Assembly: GCA_038250515.1 (NCBI GenBank)
Contig: JBBSCG010000055.1
Coordinates: forward strand, 1 to 12,453
DNA: 12,453 nt
DNA from: JAICUY01 sp038250515
Lineage (GTDB): Bacteria; Chloroflexota; Limnocylindria; QHBO01
Direction: 5' to 3'
The notes under the pieces are model-generated. The model saw only the letters and a list, made by a program, of their open reading frames with translations. It did no database searches and was not told the origin of the DNA. The translations under genes and the position numbers were made by a program. Below, one piece after another: positions 1 through 6,942 of the stretch (the stretch's first letter is position 1; every line of letters starts with the position of its first letter).

Positions 1-1
1 G

Positions 2-1126
2 CCGCGCTTCAGCCTGCTGCACACCATTCGCGAGTACGCCGTCGAGCGTGCGCTCGAGCTGGGCATCCTCGATGACCTGCGGCGTCGACACGCCGCATTT
101 TTCGCTGCCCTGGCGAATGAGGCGCATGCCGTGATCATGGGGTCGGATAAGCGCCGATGGCTGGATCGCCTCGAGCTCGAGCATGACAACCTCCGCGGTG
201 GCCTTGCATGGGCGACCGATGCCGGCGAAGCGCAGCTCGCCCTTGACATGAGCGCAAGCCTGTGGCGCTTCTGGCAGATGCGCGGCTACCTGGCCGAGGG
301 CCTCGACCGGGTCTGCCAGGCGCTGGCGTTGTCCACGGATGATGCCGCACGCGAGGCCCGCGCACGCGCATTGGAGGCCGCCGGGGGCCTCGCCTACTGG
401 CAGGGCGACCTGGACAGCGCGCAGGCCTTCTACGAGGACGCGCTCGCCGCTCAACGTGCCCGGCGCGACGATGCCGGCATTGCCGAGGCCCTTTATAACC
501 TGTCATTCGTCTTCTCGGTTCCATCGGAGTCGCGTAAGCAGACCGATCCCGAACGCACGGCGAGCCTGGTGCGCGAGGCGCTCGGGATCTACCGTCGGCT
601 TGGGGATCGCGCCGGCGTCGCGCGCGCGCTCTGGTCGCTGAGCAACAGCTCTTGGACGAATGACGAACTCGTGCCGGGCCTGCAGAACGCCGAGGAAGCA
701 CTGGAGATCTTCCGCGAGCTCGATGATCGGTTCATGGTCGGCTGGAGCCTCTACACCATGGCCATGATGCATTTGCAGGGTGACCGGATCGGCGACGCCG
801 CTGCGCCGCTGCGCGAGGCGCTTTCCATCTTCAGCGAGGCCGAGGATATTTCTGGCTACGTCCTGGTGCTCGACGGCCTGGCCGCCGAAGCGTTCCTGCT
901 CAATGATCGACAGCGCGCCGCCCGCATCGCCGCGGCGGTTGCGACGCTGCAGCAGACGAGCGGCACCGGGCTGACGGCCGCCAACCGAGAGCTCATCGGC
1001 TTCAGCCATGACCCGCTGCAGGCAGATCCGCTGCTGGCGGATGCCTGGGCTGAGGGAGAGCGCATGAGCGCGGCCGAGGCCGTCGCCTACGCGATGCAGC
1101 CCGCGCGGGACGAAGTCACCGGCTGA
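2..1126 (+). CDS. C-terminal part of an ATPase/TPR transcriptional regulator (AfsR/LuxR-like), 5' truncated by window edge
   Basis: The reading frame is open from base 2 to a TGA at 1124-1126 (374 residues visible), so the true start lies outside the window. The first visible residues contain LLHTIREYAVERAL, the hallmark of the winged-helix segment that follows the NB-ARC/AAA ATPase in large bacterial regulators and in some cyclase-linked ATPases. A WLDRLELEHDNLRGGLAWA linker follows, then alanine- and leucine-rich helical pairs typical of TPR repeats, roughly from visible residue 70 to 300. The end, with AWAEGERMSAAEAVAYAM, matches the usual C-terminus of this group. The family normally senses a ligand or protein through the TPRs and uses the ATPase as a switch. 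The N-terminal output domain (HTH, BTAD or cyclase) cannot be seen, so the function stays at family level. The next gene is convergent, so this is the last gene of its unit. Confidence 0.8.
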   Translation, partial: PRFSLLHTIREYAVERALELGILDDLRRRHAAFFAALANEAHAVIMGSDKRRWLDRLELEHDNLRGGLAWATDAGEAQLALDMSASLWRFWQMRGYLAEGLDRVCQALALSTDDAAREARARALEAAGGLAYWQGDLDSAQAFYEDALAAQRARRDDAGIAEALYNLSFVFSVPSESRKQTDPERTASLVREALGIYRRLGDRAGVARALWSLSNSSWTNDELVPGLQNAEEALEIFRELDDRFMVGWSLYTMAMMHLQGDRIGDAAAPLREALSIFSEAEDISGYVLVLDGLAAEAFLLNDRQRAARIAAAVATLQQTSGTGLTAANRELIGFSHDPLQADPLLADAWAEGERMSAAEAVAYAMQPARDEVTG

Positions 1127-1173
1127 CAAGCGCCTTCCGTTTCGGCGAGCGGGTTCCCCTCCTTCGCCATTAA

Positions 1174-1193
1174 AGCCATGCGGCGGCTATGGC
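1174..1193 (-). terminator. Weak candidate terminator of the first ABC exporter operon
   Basis: In the 87-bp convergent gap, GCCAT (1175-1179) and ATGGC (1189-1193) can pair around a 9-nt GC-rich loop. Read on the minus strand the stem is followed by TTTAAT. A stem of only 5 bp with a short, interrupted T run is weak, so this is a suggestion only. Nothing else is recognisable in 1127-1213. Confidence 0.2.
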
Positions 1194-1213
1194 CGGGAAC
1201 CTTCAGCTTGCGT

Positions 1214-2017
1214 TCAGCTTGGAGCGGCGAGATCGCGCCGCGGGAAGAGGATCAGCGCGTAAACGATCGGCAGCACGACGGCCACGCCCAGGATCAGCAG
1301 GTCGAGCGGGTTGAGCGAACCGGCGAGAATCTCGCCCGGCTGGAAGTGATGGAAGAGCGAGTACTGCTGCGTCCAGGCGGCATCGGTCCAGAGCGAGCCC
1401 AGGATCTCCAGGAAATAGTTGATCAGCAGGTAGGCCAAACTGAGCCCCATTGCAGGTCCCGCGCGGTCGAAGCTGACCGATGCCGCCAGCGCGAAGGTGG
1501 CGAACGCGCCCCACAGCAGAAACCCGTTGAGCAGGACCAGCGGCATGAGCGCGAGGTCGAGCTCGTCGAGAACGTTCTGCATGGCTGAGCCGATGACCAT
1601 GCCGAGCAGCATCAGCCCGACGATCAGCAGCACCACGGCGAGCATGGCGACCGCGAGCGTGACGTACAGCCCGCGGCGCGAGATGGGCCGCGCCAGGAGG
1701 ACTTCCAGCGTCCCGCGCTGACGCTCCCCGGCGACCACCGAGCTGGCAGCGCCGACGGCAAAGATGCCGATCAGCGCCAACGCCAGCGGGTGCTGGAAGC
1801 CGAGGGTGATCGCGCCGGGCAGGGTGAACAGGCTGCCGGAGCCGAAATTGAGCAGTTGCTCAGGGATGGCGCCGGACTTGGCGAGCTGGCGCAGCGCATC
1901 TGAGAACTGTACGTAGAAGAGCGGGAAGAGGCCGCCCCAGATCACGGCCGCGACCCCGACGATCAACAGCCGCGCGCGCTGCCACCGCCACGTCTGGAGC
2001 AGCAAGCGGCCGTTCAT
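1214..2017 (-). CDS. ABC-2 type transporter permease subunit
   Basis: A 267-residue membrane protein with about six hydrophobic segments (near residues 17-37, 75-95, 118-145, 158-182, 187-207 and 238-258), the expected size and topology for a single ABC-2 permease. The cytoplasmic loop at 97-118, GERQRGTLEVLLARPISRRG, is the conserved ABC-2 motif in which a charged stretch precedes a gene-specific 'ARP(I/V)SR' turn. It forms the membrane channel of an exporter with the ATPase encoded just upstream. Its ATG at 2015-2017 overlaps the ATPase stop in an ATGA arrangement, so the two are translationally coupled and probably made in equal amounts. The substrate cannot be read from sequence; relatives export drugs, lipids or antibiotics, or are of unknown role. 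The family call is firm. Confidence 0.88.
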   Translation of the reverse strand: MNGRLLLQTWRWQRARLLIVGVAAVIWGGLFPLFYVQFSDALRQLAKSGAIPEQLLNFGSGSLFTLPGAITLGFQHPLALALIGIFAVGAASSVVAGERQRGTLEVLLARPISRRGLYVTLAVAMLAVVLLIVGLMLLGMVIGSAMQNVLDELDLALMPLVLLNGFLLWGAFATFALAASVSFDRAGPAMGLSLAYLLINYFLEILGSLWTDAAWTQQYSLFHHFQPGEILAGSLNPLDLLILGVAVVLPIVYALILFPRRDLAAPS

Positions 2018-2934
2018 CGGCGCATCGGCTCCGGCGGGAGCTCGTCCGTGTAGTACTCCAGGAAGGCCTCCTCGAGCCGCGCCGGCTCGATGGTCAGATC
2101 CTCCAGGTTCGGCGAGGCGATGGCGCGCACGAACGGCGCGACCTCTCCCTGGAGCGTGCCGGTGATCCGGTCACCGTCGACCAATACATCGGCCAGGCCG
2201 GGAATGCCGGCCAGGTCCGGTGCGGTGCCGCGCCAGCGCAGATGCACGCGACGCTTGCGTCGGGCTAGCAGCTCGTCGACGTTCTGCAGCGCCATCAGCC
2301 GCCCGGCGCGGATGATTGCCACGCGGTCGCATACGCGCTCGACCTCGGAGAGCACGTGGCTCGAGAAGAAGATGGTGCGGCCCTCGCGGCGCAGGTCGTC
2401 GAGGATTGCGTAGAAAGCCTGCTGCATGAGCGGGTCGAGCCCTTCGGTCGGCTCGTCCAGGATCGCCAGCTCCGGGTCGTGCTGCAAAGCCTGCACGACG
2501 CCGATCTTCTGGCGCATTCCGTGCGAGTAATCGCGCACCTTTCGCTTGAGGACGGATGCGTCGAGCTGCATCCGCTCGCACAGCTCTGCTTGCCGGATCG
2601 GCTCGCGTCCGCCAAGGTCAGCGAGGTACTCGAGCAGGTCGCCGCCGGACAGCGTCTCGTACAGGTCGATGCCGCCCGGCAGGTAGCCGATCCGCCGCCG
2701 AATCTCGACGCTCTGTGTGGCGACATCGCGGCCCAGCACGCTGGCGCTGCCGCTGGTGGCATGCAGGAAACCGAGCAGCGTCCGGATGGTGGTCGACTTG
2801 CCGGCGCCGTTCGGTCCCAGGAAGCCGAAGATCTCGCCTGGTCGTACCTCGAGCGTCAGATCGGTCAGCGCCGGCACCCTGCCGTAGTGCTTCGTCAGGC
2901 GCTGCGTGCTGATCGTTGCCGCTGTCTCCTCCAT
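2014..2934 (-). CDS. ABC-2 exporter ATP-binding subunit (CcmA/DrrA-like)
   Basis: A 306-residue ABC ATPase from the ATG at 2932-2934. The Walker A is GPNGAGKS (residues 40-47), the signature is YSHGM (136-140), the Walker B is LAILDEP (156-162) and the switch histidine is H193. The signature has a His where LSGG proteins have a Gly; YSxGM variants are common in this exporter ATPase group. The last ~90 residues are the usual accessory C-terminal domain ending in LEEAFLEYY. It hydrolyses ATP to power the permease encoded downstream. The frame stays open upstream to 3066, but that extension runs into the divergent oxidase gene and has no family similarity, and the ABC domain begins right after the chosen start. 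There is no Shine-Dalgarno; a TAGGCT box 8 nt upstream suggests a leaderless mRNA. Confidence 0.92.
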   Translation of the reverse strand: MEETAATISTQRLTKHYGRVPALTDLTLEVRPGEIFGFLGPNGAGKSTTIRTLLGFLHATSGSASVLGRDVATQSVEIRRRIGYLPGGIDLYETLSGGDLLEYLADLGGREPIRQAELCERMQLDASVLKRKVRDYSHGMRQKIGVVQALQHDPELAILDEPTEGLDPLMQQAFYAILDDLRREGRTIFFSSHVLSEVERVCDRVAIIRAGRLMALQNVDELLARRKRRVHLRWRGTAPDLAGIPGLADVLVDGDRITGTLQGEVAPFVRAIASPNLEDLTIEPARLEEAFLEYYTDELPPEPMRR

Positions 2935-2942
2935 CGCGGTAC

Positions 2943-2948
2943 AGCCTA
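2943..2948 (-). promoter_or_regulatory. Candidate -10 box of a leaderless promoter for the ABC ATPase gene
   Basis: Read on the minus strand, TAGGCT (TANNNT pattern) sits 8 nt before the ATG at 2934. No purine-rich ribosome-binding site lies between them. In GC-rich Gram-positive-type bacteria this spacing marks transcription starting at, or a base or two before, the start codon. The whole divergent gap to the oxidase gene is 48 bp, so promoters for both directions must be packed here. No convincing -35 is visible. Confidence 0.4.
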
Positions 2949-2982
2949 CCCGTTTGGGCGGAGCCGGCGTCATCATGAGCGC

Positions 2983-4188
2983 ATGGATCGCACGTCTCGG
3001 ATCGTCGTCGCAGGCGGCGGCGTAATGGGCGCCTGGACCGCCCTGTGGTTGGCGCGTCACGGGCACTCCGTCACGCTGGTCGACGCCTATGGTCCGGGCA
3101 ACTCGCGGTCATCATCGGGCGGTGAGACGCGGGTCACGCGCAGCGCACACGGCCGCGACGGCCATTACCCGCGCTGGCAGCGTCGCGCGCTGCGCGAATG
3201 GCAGCGTCTGGAGCAGCAGACGGGCACCACGCTGTTTCAGCCCACCGGCGTCCTCTGGTTCGCCGGCTCCGAGCAGGGCTTCGAGGCCGATGCGGCGGCG
3301 GTCCTCGAGAACCTGCGCATTCCGATCGAGCGCATGAGTGCCGACGAGGTGGCTGCGCGCCACCCGGGCATCGCGACCGACGATCTCGCCTGGGCCCTCT
3401 TCGAGCCGGAGGCCGGCGCGCTCATGGCACGCCGCGGTGTGGCGACGGTCGCCGAGGAGCTGCGGCGCCTGGGCGGCGAGGTGCGCATCGGTCTGGTGGA
3501 AGCGCTCGACATCGCCAATGTGGACCGGCTGGCCCGCCTTCGCCTGAGCGACGGCACCTTCCTGGAGGCCGATTCGTTTGTCTTTGCCTGCGGTCCGTGG
3601 CTGCCGGGGCTCGTTCCGCAGGTCGAGCTCAGCGTGACCCGCCAGGAGGTGCTCTTCTTCGGCACGCCGCCGGGCGACGCGCGCTTCGACGCGGCGCGGA
3701 TGCCAACCTGGATCGACTACGACGCCGCGTACTACGGCATGGCCTCGATCGAAGGCCGCGGCTTCAAGTGCGCGCCCGATGCGCCCGGTCCGCTGGTCGA
3801 TCCGGACCGGCAGGAGCGCGTCCCCTCGGCGGAGACCGTGGCGGCGGCGCGGGCCTTCCTCGCGCGCCGCTTCCCGACGCTGGCGTCACAGCCGCTGGTT
3901 GAGTCGCGCGTCTGCCAGTACGAGACGACCGCCGACGAGCACTTCGTCATCGACCGGCATCCGTCATATGCGAATGCGTGGATCGTGGGCGGGGGATCGG
4001 GGCACGGCTTCAAGCATGGCCCGGTGATCGGCGAGTACGTCGCGGCACTGGTCACCGGCGACGCCGCGCCGGCCGCGGAGCTCGCGCCGCCCGACGACCG
4101 CTTCGCACTGCGTCCGCGCGCGACCGGCCGAGGCATGCGGACGGCCGCGGGTCAGACGCCTTCGAGCGCGTCGACAAACGCCGGGTAG
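2983..4188 (+). CDS. FAD-dependent amine oxidase, monomeric sarcosine oxidase / N-methyltryptophan oxidase type
   Basis: A 401-residue DAO-superfamily flavoenzyme, close to the usual ~390 for monomeric sarcosine oxidase (MSOX). The N-terminal Rossmann motif is GGGVMG (residues 11-16), with an acidic end to strand 2 (VDAYGPG). SSSGGETRVTRSAHG (43-57) matches the flavin-contacting loop of MSOX. The C-terminal block RVCQYETTADEHFVIDRHP has Cys311 at the place of the covalent FAD-linking Cys315 of MSOX; Lys262 fits the oxygen-activating lysine, and GHGFK is at 340-344. The family oxidises N-methyl or cyclic secondary amino acids to an imine, releasing H2O2, in the cytosol. ATG 2983 is the only plausible start; the longer open frame upstream is antisense to the ABC gene. 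The last ~25 residues look non-conserved and overlap the convergent macro-domain gene. The exact substrate (sarcosine, N-methyltryptophan, pipecolate or other) is unknown. Confidence 0.88.
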   Translation: MDRTSRIVVAGGGVMGAWTALWLARHGHSVTLVDAYGPGNSRSSSGGETRVTRSAHGRDGHYPRWQRRALREWQRLEQQTGTTLFQPTGVLWFAGSEQGFEADAAAVLENLRIPIERMSADEVAARHPGIATDDLAWALFEPEAGALMARRGVATVAEELRRLGGEVRIGLVEALDIANVDRLARLRLSDGTFLEADSFVFACGPWLPGLVPQVELSVTRQEVLFFGTPPGDARFDAARMPTWIDYDAAYYGMASIEGRGFKCAPDAPGPLVDPDRQERVPSAETVAAARAFLARRFPTLASQPLVESRVCQYETTADEHFVIDRHPSYANAWIVGGGSGHGFKHGPVIGEYVAALVTGDAAPAAELAPPDDRFALRPRATGRGMRTAAGQTPSSASTNAG

Positions 4189-4451
4189 GTCTCGGGCCGC
4201 AGGACGAAGCGCGCCGGGAGGTTGTGGCCGTGAGTCGCGACCGCAGTACCTGTGGGCGTGCCATCCGGGTAGCGCTGGCGAAGCTCAGCCATCAGGCCGC
4301 GCCCTGCCGCGCGGTGAATCGCGCCGTCCACGCCGCCGCCGCCGGAGAGCGACGCGTTCGCGGCATTGCCCATTGCGTCGACACGCTCCTCCGTGATGTC
4401 GCCGGTCACCAGCTCCAGGCGCCGGCCGTTGATGACCCGCTCGTCCACCAT
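4152..4451 (-). pseudogene. Truncated macro-domain (ADP-ribose-binding) protein, probably chimeric
   Basis: A 99-residue frame whose first ~83 residues are clearly the N-terminal half of a macro domain: VTGDIT (15-20), NAANASLSGGGGVDGAIHRAAG (29-50), a PTGTAVATHGHNLPARFV strand (66-83). Macro domains are normally ~160-180 residues and bind ADP-ribose or remove O-acetyl or ADP-ribosyl groups. Everything after the NLPAR strand is missing, including the HTVGP strand and the second ligand loop (S/TGxxGxP). Instead there is a 16-residue tail, LRPETYPAFVDALEGV, that does not resemble the family. The ATG lies 2 nt after the ABC permease stop, so it is transcribed last in that operon. Its 3' end overlaps the convergent oxidase gene by 37 bp. 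I infer a deletion that removed the domain's second half; a functional miniature protein cannot be excluded. Confidence 0.65.
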
Positions 4452-4453
4452 GC

Positions 4454-5764
4454 TCAGCGGGAGACGCGCGCCGCGCGCAGCACCTCGCGGACGCTGAGCC
4501 GCTGGCCATAGAGCAGCACGCCGGCAGAGTAGATCCGGGCGGCCAGCCAGATTGCGCCTGCGATCGTGATCAGCAGGATGACGCCGATGATCGGCACCTC
4601 CCACGCTGAGATGGTTCCGAACGCCGCGCGGATGGAGACCAGGTACGGGCTGACGAACGGGATGTAGGAGGCGATCTGGACCCAGGCCGCATCGGGCGCA
4701 TTGAGGGCGCCAAACGAGACGAAGTAGCCGGCCATGGCCGCGATCATCAGCGGCGCGCCCGCCTGCTGGACATCCTCCTGGCGGCTGACCATGGAGCCCG
4801 CGGCGGCGTACAGGGTGCAGTACAGGATGAAACCGCCAATGAAAAACAGCAGGCAGACGATGACTACGGGCAGGGTCAGCCCCGGCACCGACAGGTCGAC
4901 GTTCCCCGAGCCGAGCACCGCCTTGGCCACAACTCCCTGCAGCAGGAAGCCGACGCCCACCGCGGCGATCATCGAGCCGTACTGGGTGAGGGCCGCGCCG
5001 ACCGTGCCGAGGAGCTTGCCGAGCAGCAGCTGCCGCGGCGTGGCGGCGGTGATCAGCAGCTCCATGACGCGGCTGCTCTTTTCCTCGGCGACGCTGCCGG
5101 CGACCCAGTTCCCGTAGTTCATGATCGCGGCGAAGCTCAGGATCACGAAGAAGAAGGCGACCAGGTAGCGCGAGCCGAAGTCGTCGCCCTGGCGCGTCGC
5201 CGCGTTCGGATCCGCCGCCTGGGTCTCGAAGGCGACCGGCGCGAAGATCGCGCCACGATCTTGGGCCGCAACCCCGGCGCGCTCCAGCCGGTCGCTGATG
5301 GCCAGCGAGCTGACAGCCTGGCGCACTGCGATGACCGAGGACGAGGTGGCGCCGTCGTTGCTGACGTACTCGAACTGCAGGTCCTGGTTGTCGCCGCGCT
5401 TCACGACGAGCAGCCCGTCGAGGTCGCCGTCCCGGACCTGGGTGCGCGCCGCGGCCGGCTCAGCGGTCAGGCTCAGCTCGAAGCGCTGGCCATCGCCCTG
5501 GCCGCCCTGCTGTGCGGAATCACCGTTGAGCGCGGCCTGCAGCTGGCTGAGGGTCGCCTGCTGCGACGGCAGGTCCGCCGGCATGCTGACCGCCACCGAT
5601 TTCGGCTGGTCACCGGCGATCGCGCGGATCAGCACCGGCGCCATGGCGATCAGCAGCCCGACGACCACCAGCGCGATGGTCACGATCTTGAAGACGCGGC
5701 TCTGGACGCGCTGCAGGTACTCGCGGCGCGCGACGTGAAGGGCGTTCGGCCAGAGCCTGTTCAT
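4454..5764 (-). CDS. ABC-2 exporter permease with large extracytoplasmic domain (NatB-like)
   Basis: A 436-residue permease of the NatB/YhaP type. One membrane segment near residues 27-47 is followed by a ~150-residue polar extracytoplasmic domain (50-197, Gln/Asp/Ala-rich) and then about five or six more membrane segments between 199 and 412. The cytoplasmic motif VAEEKSSRVMELLITAATPRQLLLGK (225-250) is diagnostic of this family. With the upstream ATPase it forms an exporter; Bacillus NatAB expels Na+, but many relatives have no proven substrate. ATG 5762-5764 was chosen because MNRLWPNALHVARREYLQRV starts the family's N-terminus and overlaps the ATPase stop (ATGA). The open frame continuing to 5998 is antisense-like, Arg/Pro-rich sequence inside the ATPase gene. 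Confidence 0.9.
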   Translation of the reverse strand: MNRLWPNALHVARREYLQRVQSRVFKIVTIALVVVGLLIAMAPVLIRAIAGDQPKSVAVSMPADLPSQQATLSQLQAALNGDSAQQGGQGDGQRFELSLTAEPAAARTQVRDGDLDGLLVVKRGDNQDLQFEYVSNDGATSSSVIAVRQAVSSLAISDRLERAGVAAQDRGAIFAPVAFETQAADPNAATRQGDDFGSRYLVAFFFVILSFAAIMNYGNWVAGSVAEEKSSRVMELLITAATPRQLLLGKLLGTVGAALTQYGSMIAAVGVGFLLQGVVAKAVLGSGNVDLSVPGLTLPVVIVCLLFFIGGFILYCTLYAAAGSMVSRQEDVQQAGAPLMIAAMAGYFVSFGALNAPDAAWVQIASYIPFVSPYLVSIRAAFGTISAWEVPIIGVILLITIAGAIWLAARIYSAGVLLYGQRLSVREVLRAARVSR

Positions 5765-6708
5765 CGCTCGGGCGTCCCGGGCGCCAGGTGCGCCTCCTCC
5801 TCGTCCGCGCGACGGCCGACGTGCGCGATGAAGACCTCCTCCAGCGACGGATCGGCGATCTCGAAGCGGGTCACCTGCTCGCCTCGGTCGAGCGCGGCCT
5901 TCAGGATGAGCGCCGGGTCTGTCCCGGTCGGCACGGTCAGCTCCAGGTAGTCCTCGCGGCGGCGGCCGACGCGGATGCCGTCCAGCCCTTCGAGCCACGC
6001 CTCATCGGCGCCGTCGGCGGTCGCCAGGCGCACCACACGACGGTCCATGTCGCGCTTGACGTCGCGCACCGCGCCATGGACCACGACCTTGCCGCGGTCG
6101 ACGATGGCGATCGACTCGCACAGCTCCTCGACCTGCTCCATCTGGTGCGTGCTGAAGATGAGCGTCTTGCCGCGGTCGCGCATGGCCAGGAAGGCTTCCT
6201 TGAGGAGCTGCACGTTGACCGGATCGAGCCCGGTGAACGGCTCGTCCATGATCAGCACGTCCGGGTCGTGCAGGATCGCAGCGATGAACTGGATCTTCTG
6301 CTGGTTGCCCTTGGAGAGCTCCTCCACCTTGCGGTCGCGGTACTCCGGAATGCGGAAGCGATCCAGCCATTCGTTGATCTCGGCGGTCGCATCGGCCTCG
6401 GAGACGCCGTACAGCGAGGCGAAGAAGCGCAGCACGTCCATGACGCGCATGCGCAGGTACAGACCTCGCTCCTCCGGCAGGTAGCCCCAGGTGCGACGCG
6501 GCAACTCGGTGTTGGGCGTGCCCTGCCAGGTGATGCTGCCCGAATCGGCGCGCAGGATGTCGAGCACGATCCGCATGGCGGTCGTCTTGCCGGCGCCGTT
6601 CGCTCCGAGGAGACCGAAGATGCGGCCGGGCTCAACCGTGAAGCTGACGCCATCGAGCGCGGTGACCGGCCCGAAATGCTTGCTGACATTGTCGAGGACG
6701 AGACTCAT
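5761..6708 (-). CDS. ABC exporter ATP-binding subunit (NatA-like)
   Basis: A 315-residue ABC ATPase. Walker A is GANGAGKT (residues 35-42), the signature is LSKGNQQKIQ (131-140), Walker B is LIMDEP (152-157), and the switch histidine is H188. The Q-loop reads YLPEERGLY (76-84), the usual NatA-group form in which Glu-Glu-Arg replaces the canonical Gln. A ~95-residue accessory domain ends in SLEEVFIAHV, a common C-terminus of these exporters. It energises the permease encoded downstream, whose ATG overlaps this stop codon. No good Shine-Dalgarno sits at normal distance: the nearest purine stretch, GAGGAA, is 14 nt away. This is a separate module from the first ABC pair in the window, with different signature and Q-loop types. 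Confidence 0.92.
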   Translation of the reverse strand: MSLVLDNVSKHFGPVTALDGVSFTVEPGRIFGLLGANGAGKTTAMRIVLDILRADSGSITWQGTPNTELPRRTWGYLPEERGLYLRMRVMDVLRFFASLYGVSEADATAEINEWLDRFRIPEYRDRKVEELSKGNQQKIQFIAAILHDPDVLIMDEPFTGLDPVNVQLLKEAFLAMRDRGKTLIFSTHQMEQVEELCESIAIVDRGKVVVHGAVRDVKRDMDRRVVRLATADGADEAWLEGLDGIRVGRRREDYLELTVPTGTDPALILKAALDRGEQVTRFEIADPSLEEVFIAHVGRRADEEEAHLAPGTPER

Positions 6709-6770
6709 CTTGGAGGGCAGGGTTCCTCAGGCTGCATGGACCGATGCGTCGGCTCGGCGGGCGCCTCTAC

Positions 6771-6776
6771 AGACTA
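6771..6776 (-). promoter_or_regulatory. Candidate -10 box for the NatAB-like operon
   Basis: On the minus strand TAGTCT occurs 62 nt upstream of the ATPase start inside the 234-bp divergent gap (6709-6942). It fits TANNNT, but no matching -35 is visible, so the call is tentative. The gap holds no open frame worth calling and must serve both this operon and pntAA. Confidence 0.22.
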
Positions 6777-6867
6777 GCAGCGCGGTCGAATCGATCGCCA
6801 CTCAGGCGGCGGTCGGCTTGTCCCATAGCGCCGCGGGGGTCCTCGGCCTAGCCGCATCGGCCTCTGC

Positions 6868-6873
6868 TACACT
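6868..6873 (+). promoter_or_regulatory. Candidate -10 box for the pnt operon
   Basis: TACACT lies 69 nt before the pntAA start codon. It fits TANNNT, but no clear -35 is found 16-18 nt upstream. If it is used, transcription would begin near 6880, inside the first arm of the inverted repeat described at 6876-6937, which would weaken that outer stem. Confidence 0.25.
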
Positions 6874-6875
6874 CG

Positions 6876-6937
6876 GATTCCCGGACCGCTTCGCGCTGCG
6901 ATGCGGTTCTGTGTGTGTGACTCTCCGAACGGGAATC
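6876..6937 (+). promoter_or_regulatory. Nested inverted repeats in the pntAA leader covering the Shine-Dalgarno
   Basis: GATTCCCG (6876-6883) and CGGGAATC (6930-6937) are perfect 8-bp complements. The second arm contains the pntAA Shine-Dalgarno GGGAA (6931-6935). Nested between them is a compact hairpin: ACCGC (6885-6889) pairs with GCGGT (6903-6907), then one T-T mismatch, then TCGC (6891-6894) pairs with GCGA (6898-6901) around a 3-nt loop. Single-stranded GT-repeat sequence (6911-6919) separates the hairpin from the second arm. As RNA, the outer stem could hide the ribosome-binding site. This is seen in sequence only; regulation is inferred, and an 8-bp match can arise by chance in GC-rich DNA. 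Confidence 0.35.
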
Positions 6938-6942
6938 ATTGA

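Noticed and set aside
1202..1221. Direct repeat TTCAGCTTG (1202-1210 and 1213-1221) at the end of the first ABC permease gene
   Set aside because: Only two 9-bp copies, not in frame with each other, and no further copies or mobile element nearby; likely a small local duplication or chance.
2356..2982. N-terminal extension of the oxidase reading frame
   Set aside because: The extra ~209 residues are antisense to the ABC ATPase gene and have no fold; the FAD motif starts right after ATG 2983.
5765..5998. N-terminal extension of the NatB-like permease frame
   Set aside because: Arg/Pro/Gly-rich sequence inside the ATPase gene; the ATGA overlap at 5761-5764 and the family N-terminus support the shorter form.
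5788..6777. 329-codon plus-strand open frame opposite the NatA-like ATPase gene
   Set aside because: No family motifs and low-complexity composition; the opposite strand encodes a complete ABC ATPase with all motifs.
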